The notes under the pieces: generated by a model
Seen by the model: only the letters and a program-made list of their open reading frames with translations
The model's database searches: none
What the model was told of the DNA's origin: nothing
In this document: positions 32,027 to 42,150 of the stretch, one piece after another
How positions within the stretch are numbered: the first letter of the stretch is position 1
How the letters are laid out: the number at the start of each line of letters is the position of its first letter
Made by a program: the position numbers and the translations under genes
Origin: Blepharisma japonicum
Lineage: Eukaryota > Ciliophora > Heterotrichea > Heterotrichida > Blepharismidae
DNA: 64,000 nt
NCBI GenBank assembly: GCA_949751835.1
Contig: CATKHK010000053.1
Location: 266,150-330,149, forward strand
Direction of reading: 5' to 3'

Positions 32027-33511
32027 ATGGGTGAAGAACTTTGGAAAGTAACGGCTGACATGTACAGCTCGCTAATAAGCAAGCCTAAAATGAACGATAA
32101 ATTGCTTAAGAAGCCTCCATTTAGATTCCTTCACGATGTTATCATGGCAACTATGGCGGCTACAGGCTATCCTCAGGGATTGTTTACTGAGCAAGAATGC
32201 GATTCTGCAAACGTGACTGAGCGAGATGCAAAAACAGCTTTCTTAGAAAAAATTATCCAGCATGTTTCCAATACAATCGGTGAACAAATAGCCGCAAAGC
32301 CGAGCAAAATTGTTGCCGGTCAAGAATGGGAAAATACAAATATCTTTTTGCAAGGTCTTTGCAGAGCGGCAACAGGGCAATACCAAAAGCAAGCACCTCC
32401 TCCAGAGGAGCCAAGAGCCAAAAGAAGAGAAGATAAAAAAGCAAGGGACCCTGATGAAGGCAAAGCCAATGAAGAAGCCAAAGCAAGAGAAGAAGCCAAA
32501 GCAAGAGAAGATGCCAAAAACCGCGCTAGAGAAGAAGCGAAACAAAAAGCGAGAGAAGAAGCTAAAGCAAAAGAAGCCAAAGCTGCAGAAGAAGCCAAGG
32601 CCCAAGAAGCTAGAGCTTTAGAAGAAGCTAAAAGGAAAGAAGGATCCCGCAAAAGAGAAGAAGAAAACAAAAAAAAAGAAGAGGGGTCCAAGAGAGAAGA
32701 AAATAAAAAAGAGCCGCCTAAAAGGGACGAAAAAGGCAGAAGAGTTGAAGAGAAAAAAGCACCTCCAAAGCAAGAACAACCTAAAGAAGAGTCTAAGGCA
32801 GAACCTCCAAAAAAAGTGGTTGAAAGACCTACAACAGCTGGAAGAAAACCTCCACAAAATAAGCCAAAAGGTGTAGAAGAAGTAAAAGGACCTGCTGCTC
32901 CAGCTCTAATTATTTCTGAAAACAATAGAGATGAAGATGAAGACATCCCTGTAGCTTCTCAACAACCTTCGAAAGCAAATCCTCAATATTCAAATATAAA
33001 AGCAGAAGAGCATGGAAAATTCGTAAGAGAAGCAATGGAAAAAGATAAAGAAAGCACTGGTAAAAAGGTCATAATTGACCGTGAAAAATCAGACCTTAAC
33101 GAAGATCAAGGCAAAAAAATCATTCTGGGCGGATTAAATCGCAATAGGAAAGAAGGTAGACCAACTGCACCAGTCGATATTGCTGACATCGAAACTCTCA
33201 AGACTTCGATACAGAAGCTTGTCCAAAGCACAAACCCATTAGGTAAATCAATGGATTTTGTTAATGACGATATAGATAGCATGAAGCGCGAGTATGAAAA
33301 ATGGAAAAATCAATATATACAAGCGTCTTCTAAAATGGAAGAACAGAAAAGAATCACTGAAGACCAATTGCAGCCACTTTATGATAAGCTAGCAGAAGTG
33401 GAGGAATCAATTAAAGAAAAACAACTGAAAATTAACCATACTAAAGCCCAGATTTTGAAGAATGAAAATTTGATCAGAACTTTATTGCAGGACGTCGTTT
33501 CTGTGAAATAA
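32027..33511 (+). CDS. IFT54: IFT54 (TRAF3IP1/MIP-T3) intraflagellar transport protein
   Basis: 494 aa. The N-terminal calponin-homology-type microtubule/tubulin-binding domain (residues 1-120) has LLKKPPFRFLHDVIMATMAA, GLFTEQECDSANV, DAKTAFLEKII and KPSKIVAGQEWENTN, in the same order as human TRAF3IP1. A long Lys/Glu/Ala low-complexity linker follows (about 125-330), then a C-terminal coiled coil (about 385-494) that binds IFT20 in other species. It is a subunit of the IFT-B peripheral complex, working in cilia assembly. Intronless. Confidence 0.92.
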   Translation: MGEELWKVTADMYSSLISKPKMNDKLLKKPPFRFLHDVIMATMAATGYPQGLFTEQECDSANVTERDAKTAFLEKIIQHVSNTIGEQIAAKPSKIVAGQEWENTNIFLQGLCRAATGQYQKQAPPPEEPRAKRREDKKARDPDEGKANEEAKAREEAKAREDAKNRAREEAKQKAREEAKAKEAKAAEEAKAQEARALEEAKRKEGSRKREEENKKKEEGSKREENKKEPPKRDEKGRRVEEKKAPPKQEQPKEESKAEPPKKVVERPTTAGRKPPQNKPKGVEEVKGPAAPALIISENNRDEDEDIPVASQQPSKANPQYSNIKAEEHGKFVREAMEKDKESTGKKVIIDREKSDLNEDQGKKIILGGLNRNRKEGRPTAPVDIADIETLKTSIQKLVQSTNPLGKSMDFVNDDIDSMKREYEKWKNQYIQASSKMEEQKRITEDQLQPLYDKLAEVEESIKEKQLKINHTKAQILKNENLIRTLLQDVVSVK

Positions 33512-33542
33512 TCTTAATATATCATTTAATAAAATTCTAGAC

Positions 33543-35990
33543 ATGGAAGAGAGCAAATCATCAAGGGACTCTCTTATTAATGAATATGCAGATTTACGCT
33601 TAGCTAAAAAACACAATGTAAGCTCCAGTCAGCATGCAAGCATGATTCGAATGCTAGACTTCCCTGATATTGATGAATATGATATGTGTGAATGTTGTAA
33701 TCTCCCAATTGTAAAAATTAATTAGGATGCACCTTTATTTCCTATTACATGTCCTCTTAAAGATTTAAGCGAGTTAGGTATTGGGTTTCCTTTATATTTT
33801 TATTTTACTTTGAATGCAATGATAATTTTAGCCTTGGCGATTACTATAGCAGCAATCCCATGTATGGTATCGAATTTAATGGCCGGGCATTCTGGAGACT
33901 GAGGAGAAGGAAGTGAGAGTTGGGAAATTGATATTTCTATAGGAGCTTATGGAAACTCTTCATCTGTTCCAAAATGGCAAGGAATTTTGCACTCAATTTG
34001 CAGCTTAGTTATGATTTTAAATACTGTCCAATTAAGAAGATTTCTAGGGAAAAAAACGCGGCATATCGATATTTTAAGTTTTTCCCCTGCAAGATATGCA
34101 GTATGAATAAGAGGGCTTGATAAAGATTATAATAAAGATGAACTCAAAACTTTTCTAGAAGACAACGGAAGAGAAGATGGCAGATTTGCAGAAGTTTACG
34201 AAATAAGCTCAGCTTATGATATAAGAAGCTTTCAAAGGGCTAAAAAAAAATATGAAAAATATCAGAGAAAATTGATTTTCACTAAAGCTTATTATGAAAA
34301 ATATAGAAAACACCCTGAATCAAGCATGTTTTGCTGTAAATGTAAATAAAATATAGATTACCCTTCTCAAAGAGAATTAAAGCTGCAAATTGAAATCCAA
34401 AAACAGACTTATAAAGCGATAGAAAAAAATATTTTAGATGGATTAAAAAACATTGGGGTCTGCTTTGTTATTTTTCAAAAAAAATCTGATGCGAAAGCTG
34501 TAGCTGAGCATTGGGACCAAGGCGCGTTTTTTAGGTTTTTCCATACTTTGTGCAATTGTTTGTATGACAATCGGCTGTCATTTAAAGGAAAACATATATC
34601 ACTTAAACAAGCTCCAGAGCCATCTGATATTATATGGGAAAATTTAAGCTTGAACCCTTATCAAAGAAATTGCCGTAGAATAATAACAGCATTAGCAACA
34701 ATTTTCCTATTAGCTGGGTCTCTTACTTCTGTGTACTTTTTAAAGGCAAGGCAGCGTGAAATTTATAAGGACTACACAAATAAAAGTGAACTTAATAGAA
34801 CGACCTTAAGTCTTATGGAAGTAGAAGCTTTTTCGCTGCTAGTGTCTTTATCAATTTTGACAATAAATCAGCTTATTGATGCTTTTGTAAGAGTATTGTC
34901 ATACAAAGAAAAGCATCACACATGGACAAACTTTTATAAAGCAAGCAGTCATAAGCTTGTAATAGGATTATCATTAAATTCAGCGGTTATTTTGATAATT
35001 GTTAATGCCAGCTCTACAGAAGATTTATTCAAGCCGTATGGGTTAGTGAATGATGTATTTTTCCTATTAACAGCCACTTCTATACTAAATCCACTGGTTT
35101 ATTTTTTCCATCCAATTTGGATTTATACACTATGGACAAGAGGAGAAGTTAAAAACCAAAAAGATGGGACATTAGGGTTAACTCAGTCAAGAGCTAATGA
35201 AATTTGGGAAAACCCTTCAATTGATATAATACAGCTATATCCAAATATTATAGTAACACTTATAGTCGCTTTTATTTTCGCTCCACTTTTCCCATTTGGA
35301 CTAGTTATCGCATTTTGTGGGGTATTTTTTCAATACTGGACTGACAAATATTTGCTTCTTCGCAGAAGTTCAAGACCAAGACAGCTCGGCAAAGGTCTAT
35401 CAATTTCAATGCAGTCTTGACTCCCAATAATTATTTTTATATATTCAGTAACTTATAAATAGGTTTCCAACTGCTATACACAATACATAATGAAAAAAGA
35501 TAACGTTTATTTCCCCTTACTTTTCACATCTTTTGTTGCATGATACTTTTTATTCCCATGGAGACATATATGCAAAAGAAAAATAAAGCTGTATAAATTA
35601 ATAGAAGATGACGCAGACCAAGACTATAAAAATCAAGTTGTGCATTTCTATGAAGATTATGTAAGAAGCAACCCTATAACCAAAAAATCAGCTTGGGAAA
35701 ACTGGCTTGGATTAATAAAAAAGAAAAAAGGGAAAAATGAGGAAGAAGATATGAGAAAAAGGATTTCCACTTTGATTAATGGGAAAAGCCCAGTTAAAAA
35801 TTTCGCAATTCAAAATCATAAGTTAGAAGAAGGAAGGAGATCATTGTTTTTGAAATCAAGTGCCAGAGATTTTAAAAAGCCAAACTCTGACCTAGAAATT
35901 TCCCCAATGCCAAGATTTTCTGAAGGCAGAGAATTCCAGAGAAGAAGTTGCCATGCAAATCCATTTAGAATTCATGAAAATAACCCATAA
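33543..35990 (+). CDS. OSCA/TMEM63 (CSC1-like) mechanosensitive channel, four exons
   Basis: 800 aa, assembled from four exons by removing three 15-nt introns (33711-33725, 34342-34356, 35448-35462) with TGA=Trp. An N-terminal membrane helix (FYFTLNAMIILALAITIAA) precedes a cytosolic RRM-like region (YAVWIRGLDKDYNKDELKTF), then the family hallmark QAPEPSDIIWENL and about nine to ten hydrophobic helices. The C-terminal ~130 residues are basic and Ser-rich. OSCA/TMEM63 proteins are osmotic- or touch-gated cation channels. It is the most intron-rich gene here. Confidence 0.82.
33711..33725 (+). other. 15-nt spliceosomal intron
   Basis: GTAAAAATTAATTAG, phase 0, first intron of the OSCA/TMEM63-like gene. 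Unspliced, the frame ends at the intron's final TAG. Confidence 0.88.
34342..34356 (+). other. 15-nt spliceosomal intron
   Basis: GTAAATAAAATATAG, phase 1 (it splits a Tyr codon), second intron of the OSCA/TMEM63-like gene. It is one of two cases where splicing is needed to avoid a TAA in the intron body. Confidence 0.88.
35448..35462 (+). other. 15-nt spliceosomal intron
   Basis: GTAACTTATAAATAG, phase 0, third intron of the OSCA/TMEM63-like gene. Splicing leads into a further hydrophobic helix and the basic tail. Confidence 0.85.
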
Positions 35991-36097
35991 ATAGTCAAAA
36001 ATCTAAAGAAATATAATATTAAAATGTCTTATTAATTCTATATATATTTCCATATCTGCACTGCCTATATCCCATTTTTAATAAAGATAAAATTCAA

Positions 36098-36550
36098 ATG
36101 AGCATCGAAATTAACTACAGAGAAAATAGCCAAGAACAACAAACAATTGAAAATTTTCAATTAGGACAACACAACAAAACTAATAAAAAGCAAATGATCA
36201 ACGGAGACTACGAAAATTCTTCTCAAGATCAAAATTCTTTTACAAACACAGAAGATTTGTCAGGATTTTTTAAGAAAAACCGTAAACAATCTTCACCATT
36301 TGAAAACCCAAGCTCAAATTGGAAAGAATTAAATTTTTCTAATAAATCAAGCAATAATGATTTTTGCAACTTTTTACAAAAAAGCACAAATTGGACTAAT
36401 CCATCGAGTTACTCAATAAAAGAAGAAAACTCGAACAAATACTTCAAAAAAATCGACCCCGAATTTAAATTTTCGTCGAGTTTTCAAGTTAAAAAGGGCA
36501 AAAATGGAGGATTTGAAACTGATAGGCTAAGATGTCAGGAATTTGTATAA
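36098..36550 (+). CDS. Hypothetical Asn/Ser-rich protein
   Basis: 150 aa, low complexity, rich in Asn, Ser, Gln and Lys (NFQLGQHNKTNKKQ, SSNNDFCNFLQKS). Probably disordered. No domain or targeting signal recognised. It has a full ATG-to-TAA frame with no TGA. It could be lineage-specific. Confidence 0.55.
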   Translation: MSIEINYRENSQEQQTIENFQLGQHNKTNKKQMINGDYENSSQDQNSFTNTEDLSGFFKKNRKQSSPFENPSSNWKELNFSNKSSNNDFCNFLQKSTNWTNPSSYSIKEENSNKYFKKIDPEFKFSSSFQVKKGKNGGFETDRLRCQEFV

Positions 36551-37126
36551 AAAACAGAAATAATTGAAGTACTGATACTAGCATTTTTGCCAAGCCAGTT
36601 AATTAGCATTTAACTTAAATTTGTAAAAATTTAAGCTAATTTTGAGTTAAATTAAAAAAGGGTATTTTTTAAGAAATTTCGAAAGAAAATTAATTTTATT
36701 GTTAAAAAATGTTTTGAAGGCAATCAAATTATAGCAGAAATTACTGATTTTAAATTTTAAAAAGGACCATAAAAATTGGTAGAGAAAATTCAGAAAATCT
36801 TATTATTTGACTATTTTTGATTATTGTTGCTTTTTATCATATTTTGAAGCTAAAATTATATATAATAAGCTCATATCTTTATTTAATCACATCTAACTTT
36901 TATGTGAAAATATGTCCTCAGTTTTGGAAAAAAGCGCTAAATTCAATCCCGAAGGTTCTGTTCCATTCTTATTTCGCACTTTACGAGCCCAAAAAATTTT
37001 ATCTCTAATTTAGCGCTTTTATATGCGATCCCAATTAAACGCGCAAAAAAATATCCAAAAAATCTTTCGTTAAATATTTTGTCGTTAGTTACATTTAAAA
37101 TTAAAATTTTAGCTGAAAAAGTATCC
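36551..37126. other. Convergent intergenic region with two inverted repeats
   Basis: About 575 bp between the 3' ends of two convergent genes. It holds a 9-bp perfect hairpin (CTTAAATTT-GTAA-AAATTTAAG, 36614-36635) and a longer 14-bp inverted repeat described separately. No convincing gene. A 33-codon ATG frame starting MSSVLEKSAKFNPEGSVP overlaps the larger repeat. Confidence 0.6.
36930..37020. repeat. 14-bp perfect inverted repeat, possible structured RNA
   Basis: AAAAGCGCTAAATT at 36930-36943 is matched exactly in reverse complement by AATTTAGCGCTTTT at 37007-37020. The 63-base loop is richer in G+C than its surroundings. The right arm ends in a T run. The arrangement could be a stem-closed small RNA or, less likely here between 3' ends, paired TTTAGCGC E2F-like sites. 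Confidence 0.5.
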
Positions 37127-37498
37127 CTAAAGGTTCTTCTTTCCAGCCCCTGATTTTTCTTGTATGTCTGAGTCTAACGAAATTATCTTTTCCAGACCTA
37201 GGATGCTAGGAATTTCTTCAGCAAGCTCAGCATCTAATGATGTCAAAGTTGACATACTTGACCGAGCTTGAGAGATTCGGCTGATTGATAATTTTCCTTT
37301 GCTAGCTCTGTATAAATCTGCTGACTCTTCCCATTGAAAAATTGATGATGAGTCTTCTTTGACGCAATCAAGCTCAAAGTCAAAGCCATAGTAATTTGAT
37401 TTTTCTGATGCGATTTCATTGAGTTTTTCGCGGATTTCGTGCATTCATTCTATAGCACCTTGCTCATAATCTGTAGAGTTATCTTCAAAAAGGTTCAT
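37127..37498 (-). CDS. Hypothetical small acidic protein
   Basis: 123 aa from ATG 37498, with TGA=Trp at residue 18 (QGAIEWMHEIREKL). Starting at the inner Met would lose 18 residues. The first half is helical and acidic; the second is Ser/Leu-rich and ends GAGKKNL. I recognise no family. About 350 bp of AT-rich DNA separate it from the divergent dynein light chain gene. Confidence 0.55.
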
Positions 37499-37851
37499 TT
37501 TTTATATTATAAGAGCATTGTTAATAACAGATTTTGATAGCATAACTTTCTTTGAATTTTAATAAAGAACTTGAGAGAAAAAGATACAAACAAAAATTAC
37601 TGGTAATATAATATGCAGAAGGTTTTTATCAATTTTAAGGGATAACTATTTAATAATCTTATATTGAATTTTAAGCTTTATTTGTGGTAACTTCAGTATT
37701 AATTTAGAATTAAGAAATTTATATTATTTTAGAAGTTTACACACTTTAGAAATTACTAAAAAGCTTCTGGATTGATTTTTATTCAAATTTGACATTTAAT
37801 ATACAATTTTACAATAAAATTAGTCTAATAGAGTAAATTATAATATCCAAT
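37499..37851. other. Intergenic region between divergent genes, nothing recognised
   Basis: AT-rich stretch between two divergent start codons. No open frame, RNA or repeat recognised. It presumably holds both promoters. Confidence 0.55.
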
Positions 37852-38250
37852 ATGAAATCCTCCACTTTAGGCATCGGACTTGGATTAGACGCTTATTCAT
37901 CAAAGCCTTCCTACAAAGACAAATTTTGCCCTCTTAAGGCTAAAGAAATCATTAAAGAAATCGTGGAGCGGCAAATAGGGCCTGAAGATAAATATCAAGG
38001 GCGTAATAATACCAATGTAAACCCATTTCCTCTAGCTATAGCCGAAGAAGTAAGAGCAGCCTTAAAAGAAGGACATGCAAACCGCTATAAAATCATGGTG
38101 CAAGTTGTAGTAGGTGAAAAGCTTGGACAAGGTGTGAGAATGGGATCAAAATGCTTTTGGGATGAAGAAACTGACAATGCGGCGTGGTTTTCATATTCGA
38201 ATGACTATATGTTTTGTGTGGTTTCTGTGTTTGCTTCTTATCTTTACTAA
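37852..38250 (+). CDS. Tctex1/DYNLT-family dynein light chain
   Basis: 132 aa with an N-terminal extension and a Tctex-1 fold: KAKEIIKEIVERQIGPEDKY, then RYKIMVQVVVGEKLGQGVRM and a Cys/Trp-containing strand pair ending with the typical FCVVSVFASYLY. Such proteins are dimeric light chains of cytoplasmic or axonemal dynein. The extra N-terminus and the SKCFWDEETDNAAW strand fit an axonemal TCTEX1D/DYNLT2-like member. Intronless. Confidence 0.88.
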   Translation: MKSSTLGIGLGLDAYSSKPSYKDKFCPLKAKEIIKEIVERQIGPEDKYQGRNNTNVNPFPLAIAEEVRAALKEGHANRYKIMVQVVVGEKLGQGVRMGSKCFWDEETDNAAWFSYSNDYMFCVVSVFASYLY

Positions 38251-38676
38251 ATATTTTAAATGATATTTTCAATCTTTATCTTGTTATAATTGAACAAAAT
38301 TTTTTGATTTAAACAGCTCCTTTGGTAAAAATAATAGTGAATTTTTAAGAATTTTTTTTTATTTTATATAAATAACATAAAAATTGTTGGAGATTTTAAT
38401 AGAAAAGAAAAGTCCATATGAAGACTTTAAAAATCTTAATTAAGCAATATTAATCGAATAATTTCTATTTCCATTTATTTTGTTCAAGGACTTATATCAA
38501 GTAATTTACTTTATATGCATTCTTCAATCACACAAGATAAGTCAAATTGATTTTTATACCTCATTTTTATGAAAATTAGCTTACTTATGAATTCAAATTT
38601 TTTTCTTATTTCTATATTGTGATTCATCATTATGGGTTAACTTAATGCATAAATAAATTCTTTCTGTCTGATTTAA
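38251..38676. other. Intergenic region, nothing recognised
   Basis: About 425 bp of AT-rich DNA between two genes on the plus strand. No open frame on either strand beyond chance length, no repeat and no structured RNA seen. Confidence 0.55.
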
Positions 38677-39150
38677 ATGCTTGGCGACAATAATTTGCGC
38701 AAAAGTCTCCAAATTCCTATTCATCATGAATCTACTATCGATAATCGCTATGGAGTTCGCTTTGAGTTCAAAGACTTATATAATCGTCTATTAGAGGTGC
38801 AAGCTAATCAGCTTAGCCAAGATACCCACCAAAATTATCGGCGTAAACTTATACATTTTCCCTCACTTTCTCAACTCTCCAAATCCTCCTCTTTTCATTT
38901 CAAAACCCTCCAAAATAATTCAAAACATCTGCATCCTTTACCAAAAAACATTTTGTTTTCTACCTTTGATAGCACAACCACCCAGAACGCCACAAATTTC
39001 ATAAAAAAATCCCACTCAATTACCCCAGGAAAGCAACGATTTTCTCTCGAAAATTCAAAAAGCCAGATAAAGCTCCAGCCGAAGGTTGAGAAATATTATA
39101 AAAAGAAGCTAGTAAATTCTCACATTAATCTAAAATTTAAAATTCAATAA
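38677..39150 (+). CDS. Hypothetical basic protein
   Basis: 157 aa, basic and Ser/His/Asn-rich, with a helical stretch near the N-terminus (RFEFKDLYNRLLEVQANQ) and a Lys-rich tail. No recognisable domain. It ends 14 bp before the WD40 gene on the same strand. Confidence 0.55.
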   Translation: MLGDNNLRKSLQIPIHHESTIDNRYGVRFEFKDLYNRLLEVQANQLSQDTHQNYRRKLIHFPSLSQLSKSSSFHFKTLQNNSKHLHPLPKNILFSTFDSTTTQNATNFIKKSHSITPGKQRFSLENSKSQIKLQPKVEKYYKKKLVNSHINLKFKIQ

Positions 39151-39164
39151 AAACAGTTATAAAA

Positions 39165-41366
39165 ATGGGTTGCGGAGCTTCAAGAGAAAATACTCGCAAT
39201 GTAAGACTCCCAGAAGCTAAACCTCCACCAGAGCCGGCTCCTCGTCCACGTCAGGAAATCAATACAAGGCCCCGCTTTGAAGATGAACAAGTTATGTTTG
39301 ATGAAGATATTGACAGAGAATTAAAAGCTGCAGCTGTTTCTCGCAAAGGAAAATCCATATCAAAAATGCCGACTCATACAAATGAAGAAGTCAAAGTGGG
39401 ACTTTTTGATGTCGAAGAAGTAGGAGTTGGCGACCAAATGCTAGCTATAAAGCCATGGCTTGGTGCTTTAAGAGCTCCTACAAATCCACCTCGGGTGAAT
39501 AATAATCCACCTAATATCAGAATGGAGCTGGAATATGTATATGGATATCGGTGCTTTGACTCAAGGAGAAATCTTTTTTATACCAGAAATCGAGAAATTG
39601 TATATATGACTGCTGCAGTTGGAGTTGTGCTAAATAAACAGACGAATACACAGAAATTATTTGGAGGAGGCCTTGCAAACCAGGAGTTTGGACATACAGA
39701 TGATATTACGTCTTTAGCGATTCATCCTGATAAAGATATAATAGCTACTGGAGAAGTAGGAAAAAACCCAAAAATTTGTATATGGAAAAGCAGTGACCCA
39801 AGAATATCAATAAGCGAATTCCGACAAGGCAGAGACTCAAGAGCTGTGGCAGCCCTTGGCTTTTCTAATGATGGAAGAGTACTTGCATCAGCAGATTTAC
39901 ATAATGACCACAACGTCAGAATCTGAAATTGGGAAAAAGGCACTTTAATAGGCCAAGACAAAGGAGGCCCAGACCGAATCCTTGATTTATGCTGAAGCCC
40001 TCGAGATCTCTCATTTTGTACCTGTGGAATTAAGCATATGGCATTTTGGACCTATAACCCTAATTCTGCAGGAATCCAACTCCGCAAAGAAAAAGGCATT
40101 TTCGGCAGTGTCGAAGCCATGTGCAACATGACTTGTGTCCAGTACATGCCAGACAACACCTGCGTTACTGGTGCTACAAATGGCCAACTTTACCACTGGG
40201 CTGGTAAAAGCCTTAAAAAAGCTTACCAAATCCACCCACAAGGCCAAACTGTCCACAGCATTGCTATTGTAGATGAAAAAATCTTTTCAGGCTCCAAGGA
40301 CAACACGATCCGCATCCTTGATTTATCTTTTACAGAAATTGGCAAGATTGAGACCTCGTCATTCGCAAGGGCAATTGATGTAAATGGAAATACAGTCCTA
40401 GCTGGGACAAGGGATGGAACTATTGCTGAATATCAAGCAGGAGGGAATAGAAGGACTGTATTAATGGAGTCTCATTGTGATGGAGAAATCTGGGGTCTCG
40501 CCCTTTCCCCTACAAATGTGAATATTGTTGTAACTGTAGGCGATGATAATGCTATCAAAGTGTGGAACATGGCACAAAGAAAATGCGTAAAAACAGCCAC
40601 CCTGGAAGAAAACCCTGGACCACCAAGAAGACCAGGGGAAGGGGCAAGTACGCTAGCTACAAATTCGCCGAACCAGCAAGCTAGAGCTGTATGTATAAAT
40701 GGTGGAAATGGCCATGTTGCAGTCGGACATAATGATGGACATATAAGTATCTTTCAAAATATTGAAAACTTGAGGAGAATCCATATAGCAAAAGACCCAA
40801 AAGAATGAATTGAGTCTATGGCGTATTCCCCAGACTCCTCAAAATTAGCAGTTGGTTCGCATGATAATTTTATTTATATTTATAATGTGGAAAACAACTA
40901 TAAGCTTCTTCACAAGCTTAAAGGCCATTCTTCTTTTATTATTGCGTTAGACTGGAGCGTTGATGGCTCTGCTCTCCACACAAATTGTGGAGCTTATGAG
41001 CTGCTGTTTTGGGATGCGAATTCAGGACAACAAGTAAAAAGTGGAGGAACTGCTTATAGAGACGAAGAATGGGCCACTTGAACTGCGAAATTAGGCTGGA
41101 ATGTCCAAGGAATTTATGAAGGAGTTGTAGATATGACTCATGTAAACTGCGTTGATAGGTCTCAGAATAAGAGATTTTTTGCTGTAGGCAATGACTGGGG
41201 AAATGTAGTACTATTCAACAATCCGAATGGAGAAGGAGCAAAAGGTACTTCTTTTAGAGGTCATAGCGAGCATGTTACTAACGTGAAATGGAGCAGCAAT
41301 GATGAATATTTATTTTCAACTGGTGGGTATGACCAAACAGTCATGCAGTGGAAAATTCTTAATTAG
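39165..41366 (+). CDS. EMAP/EML-like WD40 protein with N-myristoylation signal
   Basis: 733 aa, intronless, with several TGA=Trp, mostly in WD repeats. The N-terminus MGCGASREN is a classic myristoylation plus palmitoylation signal. A HELP-like segment (ELEYVYGYRCFDSRRNLFY) leads into about 10-12 WD repeats forming a tandem atypical propeller pair as in EMAPs. EMLs bind microtubules; the lipid anchor suggests a membrane- or cilium-associated version. Ends TAG at 41366. The lipidated N-terminus is uncommon for EMLs. Confidence 0.82.
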
Positions 41367-41508
41367 GCTCTATTTAGTTAATGCTGAGAATTATACGTAA
41401 AAATTTGAATTTTTACCTTTTAAAAACAAATTATATAGCTCAAAGCTGCTATGAAATAATTAGCATAAATAAGTTTAAATTTATAATATTCCAGCTTAAA
41501 TAAATTAA

Positions 41509-41820
41509 TTAAGTCAAGATTTTTTTACCAGATATTGATGCATCGATTTCTGATATTTTATTCGCGATTTTTTCTAAGCTAGGAATCAAGCTTTGTGCTT
41601 TTGTTAAGTCATTATTATAAGTTGCCCAATCTACATGATACTGAATTTCGTTCCTTTTCCCTAGCAGCCTTTCCTTTTCTCGATTAAGATTTTCCAATCT
41701 TGCTTTTTCTTCATATATTTCTTTGATTTTGGGGAAAATAAACAGGACAATTCTTCATATAATGACTGCTGCAATGAAAAGTACGATAATCAATTGATAC
41801 CAGGCCCAATTCGCTTCCAT
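41509..41820 (-). CDS. Small membrane-anchored coiled-coil protein
   Basis: 103 aa from ATG 41820, with one TGA=Trp. One N-terminal membrane helix (YQLIIVLFIAAVIIWRIVLF, about residues 8-27) is followed by a charged coiled coil (KARLENLNREKERLLGKRNE). The layout resembles the first helix and coiled coil of GET1/WRB, the tail-anchored-protein receptor, but the two later GET1 helices are missing, so that is only a suggestion. Confidence 0.55.
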
Positions 41821-42150
41821 AAATTATAAAAATATGCTAAATTATACGTTTCTTGATATTAGATGTCAAAATTTTAAAATATTATATTTATGATATATCC
41901 ACACAAATTATTAATTTGCAGCAAATATACTGTGCTTGTATTTCAGTCCTTTTGGCCTATTTAATTAACAATTAAGTCAAAAATAAATGATAAACAGTTT
42001 ATATGAAAATCAATTTTTAGGCTGTTATAAAATCCATAAAGAGCTTTTCAGATAGCTTGAGCGATGTTTAGATAGCTTGAGCTGGGAAAGATTATTTAGC
42101 TGAGAAAATGGTAAAAAGTTATTTATATTAATTTAGATATTAGCGCCTTG
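41821..42150. other. Intergenic region with a short direct repeat
   Basis: About 330 bp, AT-rich. AGATAGCTTGAGC occurs twice, at 42050-42062 and 42070-42082 (20-base period). No gene or RNA recognised. Confidence 0.55.

Noticed and set aside
32243-32946. Long antisense frames opposite IFT54, up to 208 codons
   Set aside because: They mirror the Lys/Glu/Ala repeat (giving Ser/Phe/Leu runs) of a well-supported gene.
36817-37008. Plus-strand 63-codon frame in the convergent gap
   Set aside because: AT-rich, hydrophobic by chance and overlapping the inverted repeat; no motif.
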